Origin: Pilaira anomala | Taxonomy: Eukaryota > Mucoromycota > Mucoromycetes > Mucorales > Mucoraceae | DNA length: 64,000 nt | Reading direction: 5' to 3' | Assembly (NCBI GenBank): GCA_025716855.1 | Contig: JAIXMQ010000015.1 | Span: 248,001-312,000 of the forward strand | Shown here: one piece after another, positions 33,455 to 47,200 of the stretch | How positions within the stretch are numbered: position 1 is the first letter of the stretch | Layout: every line of letters starts with the position of its first letter | Notes under the pieces: generated by a model | Databases searched by the model: none | What the model saw: the letters and a program-made list of their open reading frames with translations, nothing else | Told to the model about the DNA's origin: nothing | Made by a program: the position numbers and the translations under genes

Positions 33455-34989
33455 TTTATTTATTATAAAAAAAAAAAAAAGATGTAGAATTAAGAAAAAG
33501 AAAATAAAAAGTGAATTTATCTTGATTTATTTCTTGTGTAAAAAAAAAAAAAAAAAAGGGGTGATGTTCAATAAAAAATGGCCTTTTTTGTTTCCGTGAT
33601 TTTATTTTATCCAATAAAAATTTATTAATGCCGTTTATTTCATATTCCACTTGTATTCAAATAAACACAAATCAAATCAATTTTAAAGCTATCAATAATT
33701 TTTAAAAGTTTGTATATACACAGGCAAAAAATAATTATATGAGTATTCAATTTCACTGAAACAGTTTATTAAAAAAAAAAAAATTAGGCTGAATCAAAGT
33801 CATTTTTTAAATTATTTTCATTATTTCTCTTACACTGCATATAAATTGTAACCAGAATAAACTTAAAAGTGAGTTATTTCCCCCTCCGTTGCCATTTCCT
33901 ATATCTGAAAAAGTGTACAAAAAAATGTTACATACGTTTATAAACTTTTTTTTTAGTGAGCTTATTACAGGAACCAAGGGATATATTTCTTGGTTTACTT
34001 TTTTTAATTCTGCAAGAGAAAAAAAGTATTTGCTTAATATATTTTTTATTTAGCGTGGGCATTCATTGTTTTTAGTTTGTCCAAGAGATGAAAGCTTCTA
34101 TAAAAAAAAAGGGTTCTTTAACTTTAAAAAAAAGACTTTATCTTTATATCAAAAGTTAACATTTTTGTATAATAAAATGGTGTCATTCGTGTGGCTGGTA
34201 CTATTTGTAAAAGTTTCAAAAAATAAATTAAATTATTTACAGGTAATTTAGTTATTATACATTTACGTTTTCTGCTACCAAGAAGGGGAAGAGAGATTCT
34301 AACGTTTACTTTGATTACGATTTGAATCTTACTTTTTTAAGTACTCATCACACGCATTGTTTCACATATAACATAATAATCTTCTCTCCGTGGATCAATT
34401 TTTTATTTCCTTGTATAGAATATGTTTTACATCTCATATATATTATGCGATAAAGTATGATATTTACCAGTAAACTGTCACTGTTTATACGTTATCAAGT
34501 AAATACTATAGTCATTGGTGAGTAAACATTAAAAAAAAAAAACTCCCATCAGTTATATATACTGGGTTTCAGGCGACGGAATACGGATGTGAGTTTTTGT
34601 TTTAGAGAGAGAGAGAGAGAGAGAGACCTGATCAAGCAGCTTCTTTTCTATACTAGATACGTATACTTGGAGGGAAGACTTGGTTTTAGAAAAAAACATT
34701 GTATTTTCACTTTACCCGTTTTACTTGTTTTAAAACTTCTCAGAGCGCACATGGTTAAACTGAATTTCCCAGTTTACCCTCCGCCAAATAAAATTAATAA
34801 GGGCCCAGTGGGGAGGGTCTGATAAAATTAGATAATCCGTTCGGAAAGCTGAGTGAAAATAAAAAAAATATAATGAGAAAAATGCTTTTTCCCTTTTTTT
34901 TTCCCTCTTTTTCTTTTCCCCTCTTTTTTTTTTTTTTATTAATTATCTGATTTCACAACCACTTTCTATCCTTCTGTTTTTCTAATTCA
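33455..34989. other. Divergent intergenic region
   Basis: This region lies between divergent starts of the Glu-rich protein gene (minus) and the C2H2 gene (plus). It is AT-rich with A and T runs, and a (GA)n run at 34604-34626. I see no gene. The last 120 nt before the C2H2 ATG are pyrimidine-rich. Confidence 0.6.
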
Positions 34990-36106
34990 ATGCTGAACGA
35001 TAATTCAAAAGAAACGACATTTCTTGTTACAAATGCTTCAGGTAGACATATCAATATTCTAAACGATAATGAAGCACAACAAAGACGAGAAGTGATTATA
35101 GAACAGCCAAGTCCTGCAAGTTCCGAAGTATCGGATGAGACCAATACGGATGGATTCATGACCTCTTCTTCAAAGAGAAAATATCATTGTTCAGAACCAG
35201 GTTGCCCAAAAAGTTTTACCACTAGGTAATGTGAATATGATGGTACACACAATTAAATTTTATTTTTCTCATGTAAAATTATTATTATTTAGTGGGCATT
35301 TAGCAAGGCATAATCGTATTCATACAGGTGAAAAGAATTTCCCTTGTCTATTTCCTGGATGTCAATCAAGGTTCTCTCGTCAAGATAATATGATGCAACA
35401 TTATCGTACTCATATGTCACCTAAATCAAGAAGAACTCAGAAAAAGGCGATATCTGAAGACCTTCATCCAAGACCTAAATTACATGCTCACCAAAGAATT
35501 CGTTCTGACCCTTATAGAGTAGAAAGGCCTCTTACAATTGATCAACATTTAAATAATTATCGTAGATCTTTGTTATCTCACCCATCTACGATAGATCGTA
35601 TCGCTTCTTCTGTTAAATATAATATGCCTACTCCATTGGGCTCAGTAGCTGCTTCACATATGCAAAAGCAACAAAAACAACAACAACAACAGCAGCAGCA
35701 GCAACAACAACAGCAACAACAGCAACAACAACAACAAAATAATTGGCCTATTGAACCTGTTTCTCACCAATCTTCTAATTCTTCACATCATGAAGATGAT
35801 GAGGACGAAGATGAAGAAGAATTACCTACAGTACCTGAAATACTATTTTATCAACATAAACCATTAACATTTTCATCTGAAATTGATAAATCGTCACTTC
35901 CTTTTACATTATTACACCCAACTCAGGTTCAAACCATATTAACTCCACCTTATCAAATTGAAATCCAACACAATCAAGCCATAATTACTCCTCCTACACT
36001 ACAACCACCAACACAATCATCATCATCCAACACTGTTACAAAAACTAATTCTTCATCACAAGCAGGTTTATTACAACTTGCACATATTGTGAGTACATTT
36101 GGTTAA
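34990..36106 (+). CDS. C2H2 zinc-finger transcription factor (Nrg1/Rgm1-like pair of fingers)
   Basis: Two exons, 34990-35225 and 35293-36106, join in frame (phase 2) and give 349 residues. The intron splits finger 1 in the middle. Finger 1 is YHCSEPGCPKSFTT then SGHLARHNRIH, and finger 2 is FPCLFPGCQSRFSRQDNM then MQHYRTH, joined by TGEKN. This C-x4-C form and SGHLARH/SRQDNM helix set is typical of fungal repressors such as Nrg1. A basic tail (KSRRTQKK) follows the fingers. A long poly-Gln run (about 35665-35738) and an acidic DEDEDEEE patch come next, then a Gln/Thr/Pro-rich C terminus. The role is inferred as sequence-specific DNA binding in the nucleus, possibly stress or carbon repression. 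Confidence 0.85.
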
Positions 36107-38150
36107 AAACGAATCTTTTCTTCTTCTCCCCAAAAAAAAAAAAATACATTCTTTTTTTTTTCTCACTGCTACTATTAAAAAAAAATAAATGCTCAGCCTT
36201 AATACCCTCCCTCCCCACAACAAATCTGGACCCCTTGTTCATAAGGTTATTTTCGTGTATTATAACATTTTACATTAGGACCCTGATCGCCAGGTATCTG
36301 TTTGGTAGACATGGTCAATGACCCATTTTAATTGGTTGATATAATTTTATTACCATATTAAGATTGGTAAACAATGTAATAATCAATTGAAGTAATAAAC
36401 AACTGTTTTGTCTTTTTCTTTCTTTTAAACAATGGTGTTTTTTTTAAGAGTAAAAGAAGATTATGTCAGCAAAGGAAGCAAAAAAAGATTAATTCTTTTA
36501 AACGAAGTTCCCTTTTTTTTATCATCCCGCGGAACGAAAAAAAAAAAGGGTTTTTAAAATGGAAATCATGGAAACTGATTATTATTCATCATGTGGTTTA
36601 AATTATTACTTGTTATGTCCCTGTCTATATTCACCTTTTGATTCAAATAATTATTTATAGCTGTATCTTCACCGTCATATACAACAGCATTATCCTTGTT
36701 GTGATCTCTCTTCTTCTTGTCATTATTGATCCCTTTTTTAAAAGTAACTACAAACAATTTTTGGAAGGTAGAAATATCTCGTTTCGCTCCTTTTCCTCTA
36801 CTCATCTCTTCTCCCGGTAAGTCCGCAAGAATAGCTTAAAGTTCTCGGTTATTATTGTTAAAGAGTATTATACGAAATATATTATTATACAAAAAGTCTC
36901 TTGTTCACCAGTGATGCTGATATAAATAACCTATATTTATGATAGCGTTAGCCCCTTGTTTTGGAAACAGAAAAGAATTCAACGCTAGTTCTTTTGAAAA
37001 TAATATACATGGTCTTTGAGTTTATTTATGAGCTACGTTTAACATCAAAAATATAACAAAGACCACTAAATCTGCAGTGTCACTATCTTTTGAATATCCC
37101 CAATTTTGAAGTTCTGCAATATTATTGCTGCTATTATTACAAAATAGCGAATTATGTAAAGTAGCTACATTTGTCACTGACGACCATAAGTAAACAGTAT
37201 CATATTTATGAAGACCGTAGTAATTATGAAGCAAAAAAAGTCTTGTATACTATCGGGTTGGGTTAAATGTATAACTATGAGTATGTATTATTTTTTTACC
37301 AATTTCAAGACAAAGATCATACATATTTACCGATTTTAAATAATTTAACTGTGGCTGATCCAGCTTCCATTCTTCTTCACAACATTAATCCAGGACATCT
37401 TCAGATTAGATATCAGATTGGGCGATTACTAAACATATCCTACATATTAAAGTAATACAATATATGTAAATGATTAACATCTGTTAGTATTTTTTTTACA
37501 ATCAGCTCTAATAGTTAACTAGAGTAAAAAGTTAATTGTAACCATACAATCTTGAGATATCTTTTTCTTTTCTTGTATTTTCAATTAAACGCAAGTTGGT
37601 TCTTTTATTCAAACTATTTTTGTTACTAATTTTCATTTTTTTATTCTGTATTAATCATACATAACCAATTCCTTTTTTTTTTTCTTTGAACGGAATTTTC
37701 CCCCAATAGTTGCTATTAGTTCTAATAAAAGTATACAATGAACCACATTTTGCCATTTTATTTCAGGGTGTTTCTCGAGTTTATTTGTAATATATATACA
37801 AATATCATTCACTAGCTATATACATTGCTACATATAATTGTTAATTTTTTTTTTATCCTTGAGGGCATACCATTTTGCTTAAGCAAAAATAAAGCAGCCA
37901 TATCAGTTTAACTAATAACTATACAATTGCATTAAAACTTTTAGTGGTCAATATGCCAAGGTAATATAATTTTTGATATAGTTAGTTAAATCTGCCTCTC
38001 TCACTTTTAATTTATGGTAAAAAAAATTTTTTTTAAAGAAAGAGACCTTTCGATAATACCATTCTATTACAGCAGTAAAGCCCTGCGCTACATTATGTGT
38101 GTTTACTGACCCTAATTGGTCTTTTTAATAAAGAAAAACGAGGCATGATT
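36107..38150. other. Gene-free stretch
   Basis: No supported gene is present. A 79-codon minus-strand frame at 36566-36805 and two short frames near 37022-37455 have no motif, no splice partner and ordinary AT-rich composition. The plus-strand patch at 37300-37440 is slightly less biased, but too short to call. Confidence 0.5.
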
Positions 38151-40130
38151 TTTTTGTTGTAGCGAAAAAACATTTGAGCCAATCAAATCATCGAAAAAAG
38201 CGAAAAAAAAAATATTTTTTAGTCAAAAATCAGCCAGTCCGAAGCCTTTGGATTTTTTCTAAAATTTTAAATGTGGATATATCTTGGGATTATAAAGATT
38301 TTAGAGCAAATCTATTGAATAGTTTCTAGTACAAAATTTGACGCTCTTTCGAATGGTGTAAAAATCAACGCAAAATAATTATAAAGATTATTGGCTATTG
38401 TAAGAAAGTCGAATTATAGTTTTTGTTAGAGCAAGTATATTTTGTGCATCTAGACATATCATTTTAAGTTTATAGACAGATGTGCCATCAAATTCTGCAT
38501 CGACTTTGTATCATATTGTGTATTAGAATAATTGATCTAGGATGACTTTACTTTGACAAGAAAGAAAATTTTGTCCATATCTCGATTTTTTTTTTTCATT
38601 TTAGGAGTAAAAAAACATTTTTGCAGTGTATCAAGTCTATTTTCATAGGGTGTGTAACATTTCAAGTCCTATGGACACCCCGTCCGATTTTACCCCTAAA
38701 ATAAGCGCGCCTCATATAAGCTACACACACCACTTTAGTATCTATACACACCACATATTTAAGCCCAGAAAGCCTTTCATGTCAAAGTAATGTCCTTCAA
38801 TTTTAACTATTTTATTATACAATACTATATCCAAAAAATTCTAAATTTAGCTGGGCAGATGATTGTATATAAAGATATATTTTTTTATATGTAAAAAATA
38901 TACTTTCTCTAACAAAAACTGTTTTCCTTACATGCACTACAAATGGAGAGTGCATGTAGCATGATCTATATACACCTCGTTTTTCAGTCCCAGAAACCTA
39001 AATTTTAACAAAAAATATCTTCTCGTCAAAGTAAAGTCCCTCTAATTCAACTATTTCATTAAACAATATGATATACAAAAAGTGCAGAATTTGAAGGCGC
39101 ATCTTTATATATTTTTAAAAGTATATGTTTATATGTACAAAATATACTTGCCCTAACAAAAACTGTAAACCGTTTTATCACAATAACCATTAATATTTGT
39201 AATTATTTTATTTTGATTTTTACATCATTCAAAAGAGTGCAAAATTTTGTATTTACCGTTAAAAAAGCAGGCGTTAAATGCTTTTCAGTGTAAAGATATA
39301 TCTATCTTTCTGATTTTTGAAAAATTCCATAGGGGGGGACTAGCAAAATTTTCTAAAAAATGGAATTTTTTTCACAGCTTAAAAAAAAATAAAAATTAGA
39401 AATGCAGATATATCTTTGTATTTAAATGGTTTTAAAGTTTAGCTTTTTATTAATGTCCAGGGTAGAATTTGACGCTCTTTCGAATGGTGTAAAAATCAAA
39501 GTAGTATAATTATAAAGTTTAATAGTCATTGCGAAAAAGCACAGCTTCTATTAGGACATGTATATTTTTTAAATATAAGATAATAAATCCAAATGCATAG
39601 AAATTTTAGTTTTTAAATTCTACATCTTTGGAATATAACATTGTCTAACAAAATACGTCTGTATCCTGATTTGGTTTTTTTCCTGTTTTTGGACCTAAAA
39701 ATTGAGATTTGGATCCAAATTTCTTTCTTTTCAAATTAAAGTCTTTATTTCACCTATTCTATTATACAATATAATATACAATCGATGCAGAATTTGAAGG
39801 CGCATCTTTCTATTGATTTAGAATTATTATTTTGTATGTAGAAAATATACTTGCCCTAACAAAAACTATATATCGGTTTTTTCATAATACCTATAAATAT
39901 TTGTTACTGTTTTATTTTGATTTTTACATCATTGAAAAGAGCGTCAAATTCTACATATATTCGTAAAAAGCTAAGCTTTAAAACCTTTTTAATGTAAAGA
40001 TGTGTGGATATTTCTGAATCTTGAAAAATTCCAAAGGGGGTCACTGGCTGATTTTTGGCTGAAAAATATAATGTTTTTTCACTTTTTCCAATGATTTGAT
40101 TGGCTCAATTTTTTTTCGCTTTAACAAAGA
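38151..40130. mobile_element. Foldback-type cluster of long inverted repeats, no ORF
   Basis: The outer ends are inverted copies of one another. On the left is TAGCGAAAAAA..TTGAGCC, AATCAAATCAT and AAAATCAGCCAGT (38159-38238). On the right is ACTGGCTGATTTT, ATGATTTGATTGGCTCAA and TTTTCGCT (40042-40120). Inside, the same module recurs in both directions: forward at about 38161-38600 and 39345-39720, inverted at about 38770-38925, 39020-39340 and 39735-40130. A 32-nt block starting TTTGACGCTCTTTCGAATGG is identical in both forward copies (38337-38368 and 39468-39499) and is found inverted with changes near 39920-39950. There is no coding frame. This looks like non-autonomous foldback DNA transposons nested or tandemly inserted. 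Confidence 0.75.
38929..38958. repeat. Perfect 10-bp hairpin inside the foldback cluster
   Basis: TACATGCACT and its exact reverse complement AGTGCATGTA are separated by a 10-nt loop. It sits at the outer end of the truncated inverted copy and may mark an element boundary or recombination point. Confidence 0.6.
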
Positions 40131-41257
40131 AAAAAACCTTTTTTTTTTGGGATTGATTGAAAGTTTACAAGGCTTTAGCTCTCATGACATCTGCTCTTCC
40201 CTAATAATTGGCTCTGTTAAGCCTATCGCTGTTCAACAGCAGTAACAGTAGCAGTAACAATAACAATAAACCTTCCAGAAAAATCTCCCCCAACAAGGAG
40301 CATTTAGGCTATATAGAGTAACTTGTTTATTTATTAATCTAATCCTTTGCGTATTACTATCACCTGGTATTACTCGATGTGTTTAAGCCTGTCTTATACA
40401 TAGCCTATTCCGCCAATTTTTTAAACCTGAAGTAAAGCTCTATTAAAGTAGATAACTAATTATTTATTAAACTGCCACTTACGAATTATCATATGATAAA
40501 TGTGTGGACGAATATCATAGGCTTTTTCCATGATCATATAAAAAATATTTTAACCCTTAAAAAAATAATAGAAATAGAAATAGCAAGAGGAAAGAAAAAG
40601 ATGAAGATGGATTCTTCGGATGAATATCTCAAGTGTTATTCGTTTTATTTTTTTTTTGTTTACAGGTTAGAATTGTATTTAATTAATTACAAAACTGGAT
40701 TAGTTTTTAGCCTTCTTCAATGAACTTTTGGGCCATCTACGGTCTCTCTCTCTTCCCTTCTTTTAGGAAGCACAGCAAAATAAATATGAACAAATATACT
40801 ATGTATCACAACTAGTAACTTTTTCGTTTTACCAATTACAACTTTTGCATGTATTGCATGGATAAGCATTTTTATGTAAATGCTTACATTGAAACTTTTG
40901 TTTCTTTAATTTGCTCCACGGTTTATGATTGTTATATTTCTGAATTTAATACGAACATGTACCTAGTAAATACCTTTGTATACCGTATAGTTTCATTGTT
41001 AATGCTAATGCCTTACTATAACTGATCAAACTATATGATATCATATTCAAAAATTTAAGCGGGCTCTCTCTACATAATCGGACAGAGATTGTCATATTGT
41101 TTTCTTGTTGCTTGAGTAATATGCTTTAAAAAGTTTTATTATTCTGACGAGATAAACAACGCTGAGGTTTAAATTTGTACGCGAAAAATTAAAAAAGGTA
41201 TATCCAACAAATACACGACTTTTCTTTTTTTGTTTTTTTTCTTCATTCAAAACTGAA
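40131..41257. other. Upstream flank of the DNA-PKcs-like gene
   Basis: No gene is supported. A short CAG/AAC-type repeat (about 40236-40268) and AT-rich DNA are present. The last 60 nt before the ATG are T-rich, as is common for promoters in this window. Confidence 0.55.
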
Positions 41258-44200
41258 ATGTCGCAATTAAAGCAAATTGACGGCCATGTTAGGAAACTTT
41301 TTCAGTCTGTTACGGGTGTCATTGACTCCCAACAAGCCAGACAAATTGTAGGAGACTTGGGTGCTGCTGTCACTGCAAGTATTTCCGAAAAAGATATTGG
41401 TAAAGTGCTCGGTATACATATATGAATAAAAAATAGAAATACTCATGTTGTTAAAAAGATTACATTGGAGCTACCATGTTTAATCCAAAGTATGGTATTA
41501 TTTGCGCCCTGAAACGTGCTACTGGCTCAAAAGATGCTGGTATAAACGCTGCTGTAAATGAAATTCTATCTTTCTTGTGTACTTTCATGCCAAAGCGAAA
41601 AAGATATCCATCATTACAACTTTATGCTTTAGATTTGGTGGTAAGATGATATATGTGATACAGATTTATTTTCTTCAAATATAAATTGATATTTTCTCTT
41701 TTTAGAAACAATGTATGATATTGTCAAGATATGGAAATGGAACTGCTCATGCACGCAGTAATGCAGTTGAATTGTTGACTGTCTTTGTAAATCAAAGGAA
41801 TAAATTTGACGTCTCTGGATTTGACATCCCAGTTATGTATAAAAAGTAAGACCCTAAAAAATAAATATATTACATATGCAGTGTATTAATATATCGCCAT
41901 TAAAATAGATATGCCGATGATATTACTTTACCAAAAACAAGATTACCAAGTGGAGTACAAGGAAGGATGTTTATTTTACTCGGGACAATTGCCAGATATT
42001 ATCCAGACATAGTAGGTCCTCCACAGCTTGTTCAATTAAAACGATGGTGTTTTGATACTATTAAGTATCAAATTCAAGATGCGGCTGATATTGCCGGACA
42101 GGTGATATCTGGCGCCTTGGGATGTTTAAACAATATAATCTATTGTGATAATGAAGAGGCAATTAAACGACATAAGCAGGATGTTGAAAGCTTATTCACT
42201 ATCATTCTTACCATGATTACTAAATTTCGAGACGTATCAAGATACGACCCTATCATTGAAGCTTTGTCATTATTCAGAGATCATACAGATTTATTCTCAA
42301 GCTATCTTGTAACTTATGGAAAGGCATTGTTTGATTCGTTAAACTATTGGGCATCTCATCATAATAATCAAACTTATAAACATGGTTTAGCTGCTTATGA
42401 ACAATTCATTAGACAGGTATAATTAGATATATGTATACTCCTCTATGTTATTTATATTTTAACCCTCCATATTAGCTTTCGCTTGTCTTATATCACAACA
42501 TTGGCGGTCAAAACGAAAAGAAGATTTTTATCGTAAGAATCTATCACATTTAAGAATACCACATCGAAATTAATGCTAATTATATAGGAAATCATGAATT
42601 CCTTTTACGAGAGTTTACAAACTGCTGATAACTTGGAACTATTCTACAAAGTATCAGTCTCTATTCGTGGTGTAGGATATTTTGCCAAAGTATGTACCAA
42701 GTTATTGAAAAAAGAAGAGGTAGATGGATTGCGTAATAGCTTAATCAAGATTAGTGATTGGTTTTATTCAGAGTAAGTTTAAGAACAAACTTTATTTAAT
42801 TTACACTGATATATATTTTCAAACAGTTCAAATGTTAATCAGCAAGATTATGCTCGTCATTTGCCTGCCTTTATCAAAGCATATACATTATTTGCAGCAG
42901 AACTAGATCCTATACCTCTTGAATTAATGCAAACTCTTCATAAAATGTGCGATACATATATTTTAGGATTCATTCCCATGTCTGGCTACCATCGAAGAAA
43001 TGGTGTATTCAATATTCAGTCATTATTTGCTATGCTTTATCATAAAGGTGAAGGTCTTTTCCGTAACTTCTTAAATGAATTTTGTAAGTTCCATATATTA
43101 TGCAAGGTGTTTCATTTCCAAGAAAAAAAATCTTCCGATACTTCGAGAAGGTGTTTTTTATCGATAAATATATCCTACTTTAACTTGGCTTATTATAATT
43201 TTCTTCAGAAATGAAACTCCTTATAAAACAATCGATTTGATACTAACCTAAACCTTTTTTCTGTAGTTGAAAAAACATTAATTACAACATGTACAGAGGT
43301 CAAATCACTTGATGAAGATGATCGACCTGCTTATATTGATTATATTTATTTCTGGAAGACCATATTAAACAACCCTCAAGAAATAAAACCTACTAAAGAG
43401 CTTAAAGACAGTCAAATAGAGGAAGAAGATAACGAAGATATACTTGATATGACCTTAATGTATCGTGATACCGCCATCGATGAATCCGCCAACTTATCTG
43501 ACACACTATATGATGCATTCTTATTAGCCACATTAAAATTGATAAAGACATTCAATCTTAAATTAAAGAATGTAGCTCCAGATGCTGAGGATGATGGAGA
43601 GTCTCAAAGTATCTTTAACTCTGTACTGAACACCCTTAAGCCTGTAAACCAAAAAGATTTTGTCTTGTTTCAAAATTTGGTAGATTTCTGGTGCGATCTA
43701 TTAAAAGAAGTAGATAGCAAAAGATTATTAGATTGGGTTCATATCATCAGTACTACAATTATTGAGCAAAGTGTTGTCAACCCTTTAGTTAGTGGTTTTT
43801 ATAAAATGATGTCTGAGGTGATGATTGTATGTGAAAAAAGAAAGTTCTTTTCAGGATGTAAAGAATACTATCTACAAAGCAAGTCAGAAATAAAGCATGA
43901 GAGCCGAAAAATGGTAAGTGAGAGAAAAAAAAAAAGGTCTGTCGGCAGTAGACTAACATTATTATTTCGTAGCCTAAAGAATATGCCACTTTTCTTATAC
44001 TTCGTGATTATTTGAAGGAGGTATGGCACAGACTTCAGCAATTTACAGACGATCTACTTGCTTCTTGTCTTCGATTAGTACTATCTTATCCTATTGCCTT
44101 CTTTGATTTGGAAGAACTGATTACACCTTTAGAAAAGGCATTAAGATTAGGTATTACTTATCATCCATTAGCTACAATTTCCATGAACAGTCTCGACAAA

Positions 44201-47200
44201 CTATTGGATTCTGAATTGGGATACGACATCAACTCTACATTTTTATCTCGTATTTTACCTTGCATAAACGAATACCTTCTGGTTGGTGTTGTGTCTAATT
44301 CAGAAGAAGAAATCAATATCAAAAAGAAAAAATATAAGATTCCGTCAGCTGCAGAACGTAAGTATGAGAACGTCCGTATCAAAATGACATCCGATCAATT
44401 AGGTGTTGCAAAGAGCACATATTCTGGTTTACCCGACCTTCAATTACGTATGATGCAGTTCCTTGGAAGATTAGGTGGTAAAAATAAACAGCTTTTGTTG
44501 AATGGTGAGCAATCAGTTCAAGAAAGTGGTATGCTTGCTTGGGATCCGATCAAAAGATTGAAGCTACGTGTTCCTTTCCGAAACTCCAAAGTTGATATTT
44601 ATTTGGATGAATTTTTACCTCGTATATGTGAACTTGCAGAATCTTCTCCAGATAGACAAGTAAAGGTTGCAGCTTGTGAGTTATTACATGGTTTGGCGCT
44701 TTTTATGATTGGTAACGCCGCATTTCAAGCCAAGACATCAAAAGAAGCCAATGAATCAGATTACCATAAGCTTTACTTGAAAATATTTCCTGTTATGCTT
44801 CGACTGGCAATTGATCCAGACCAAGTGGCCAGAGATATGTTTCGTTTACTTTATGCACAAATCATTCACTGGCTTACCAATAACGCTTATTCTGAAAATC
44901 CAGAGACAATGGCCTTACTTACTACTTGTCTCGAAGCAGCTTGTAACACCGATGCGGGTCTTCGTGATTATGGTGCTGAATGTATCCAAGAATTTGTTAA
45001 ATGGTCTATCAAACAAACTTCTCGTTCTACTGATGCTGCCATGAATATTAAGTCTTTACTCAAGAGATTATATAATTTGATGACTAGTCCTAGTTCCACT
45101 AATCGATTTGGTGCATCATTGGTATTTAATCGTATCTATCGTCTTTTCCGTGAAGAATCTGTTTTAGTTCACGAGTACACACTTGAAATTTTAGGACAAC
45201 TGTTTATCAGTTTAAAAATGTCTGAAGGTGATCATCCTTCTATTGGTACCAGAGATCAAATTATCCAGGCGATCTCACATATCAAACGGATCATTCGCAC
45301 AAAGGTGAATACATTTTTAGGTGAAAATTCTACTCGTCGACCCTTTGTAGGTGCAGATGGTGTGGACGATTTAACAAGTGTTGTAGCTTGGGCATTTTCT
45401 GAAAGTGGAAAGACTCAACGTACATACGCAAAAGTCTGTATGACTTTCTTCGTTGAATTTGTCAAATATCTTCCTGGATGTAAAAGTGCCAAGTACTGGT
45501 TGTCAAAAGAGTTAACCAAGGATAATGATTACTATATCAAAGTGTTTGAAGCTGATGGTTTAAATACACCTTCTGTAGAAGATGATCATAGAATAATGAC
45601 AGTCTATACAAACTGGATAAAACGACTCAATAGTACTCTAGACGGTTACATTTGGTTAATTGAGCGTAATGTGCTCAGTCCTTATGAACTACTTTTAAAT
45701 CCTAATTCAATGTTAATTATTGCAGTCGAATATTTTATCAGAAATAGTCCACATGACGTACTGGAGGAAAAATTGAACCAATCCGTTATTGAGAAAAACA
45801 AGATTTTATCGATTTATTTTCATATTTCAGTCCGATTGATATACTTTTTCGACTTGATATTCAAATCACCTGAAGAAGGGCAGCGTTGTTACGATTATAT
45901 GAATAGGGTATTTGGTGATTTACTTTATGATAGGAACTTTACAAATTCTATTGCAAAAACTTTACTGTTACCAAAAGAAATCTCTGAGGTGATTCAATCA
46001 GACCAAGGCAATGCTGTTACTAACTCTGGTGCTACTCGCATTTTTAATATTGCAAAAGATTATATTGTTTCCATGCACAAAAAAATATCTGGCCAATTTA
46101 TGAAAACTTTAGCGGGTTCAATAAGTCTAGTAGCTTTTGAGAATAATGCCAATCTATTACTCACAAATGAAACCGGCTTAGGTAATGTTTATGTTTGTTA
46201 AAAATGATTATTTATTAACATGTCCTTTTATTTTATAGAGCGCTCCTCACTTATTAAGATAATTCAGACAATTGATGGGCTCAAACTTATTCAGTCATTA
46301 GACGCTCTTGATTCTGTTTGTAGAGAATCTCATAAACTCAATACTGAATATCCTGAAAGCTCCGAAAAATTCTGTTTAGCCTTATTCAATCAATATGTCC
46401 GCTTTTGCCAAACTACACAGGATCCTCTTTGGGTACAAATTTTAGGAAGTTCATTAGTCATTGCATTTTCTCAACCCGAATTCTCGCAGCAGCATGCCTC
46501 TAAACTTTTGGTAACTAATTCAGCGGATTGTTTTAGTATAGCTAACACTAACGTTGTTAAATTTATACAGGGATTTTCCGGTCCTCTTGAATCACTAAAA
46601 AATTCAGAAAAACTCGATATATTCCAAAAGCATGGGGAATACGTAAGTAAATTATTAACATTATTTGTCGCAGTTTATTGACTCCTCTTTATTCAGATTT
46701 ATAATTGCATGGCATTAAATTTTAAAGATTTTTCTGATGTACTGAGCGGCCATATCAATCATCCTCTAACCAGTGTATATTTTTCTATGTTTTTGGAATA
46801 TCTCAAGGCCAATAGATTAAGTCAAAGAAAACTAGTATTTAAGTTTACAGACTATGTAAGTAGATTTAAAGAGTTTGACATCGTATTTTAACATGTGCAC
46901 CCTTTTTTAAGATTATCCAAGACCCATCTTTCTTGAAAACACTGTAAGTATATAAACAAAGTATTTTCTATTTATATTAATTAAAATTTTTATAGTATAA
47001 CGCATTCCAAAATAAATGATCAACTTGCTGATCTCGTCAATAGTTTGAAATCCTTATTTGGTGCAGATCCAGGAATTATGTCCAGATCAAAACAGAAGCC
47101 TATCTTCGAAATTCTTTGGAAAGTGTTTATGGATCTTTTGAGCGTTAACCATCCTTTCATCATTAAAAATAGTGCACTTGATTTGCTTCCTGTCTTTATC

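Noticed and set aside
36566..36805. 79-codon minus-strand frame starting MSRGKGAKRDIS
   Set aside because: Asn/Lys/Asp-rich low-complexity sequence with no motif, no splice partner and no conserved neighbour; it could be real but cannot be supported.
37022..37455. Short frames on both strands near the gene desert
   Set aside because: No motif or splice chain, and the length is what chance gives in this composition.
38151..40130. Remnant of a protein-coding transposon
   Set aside because: No frame longer than chance and no transposase-like motif in any copy, so only the non-autonomous repeat call is kept.
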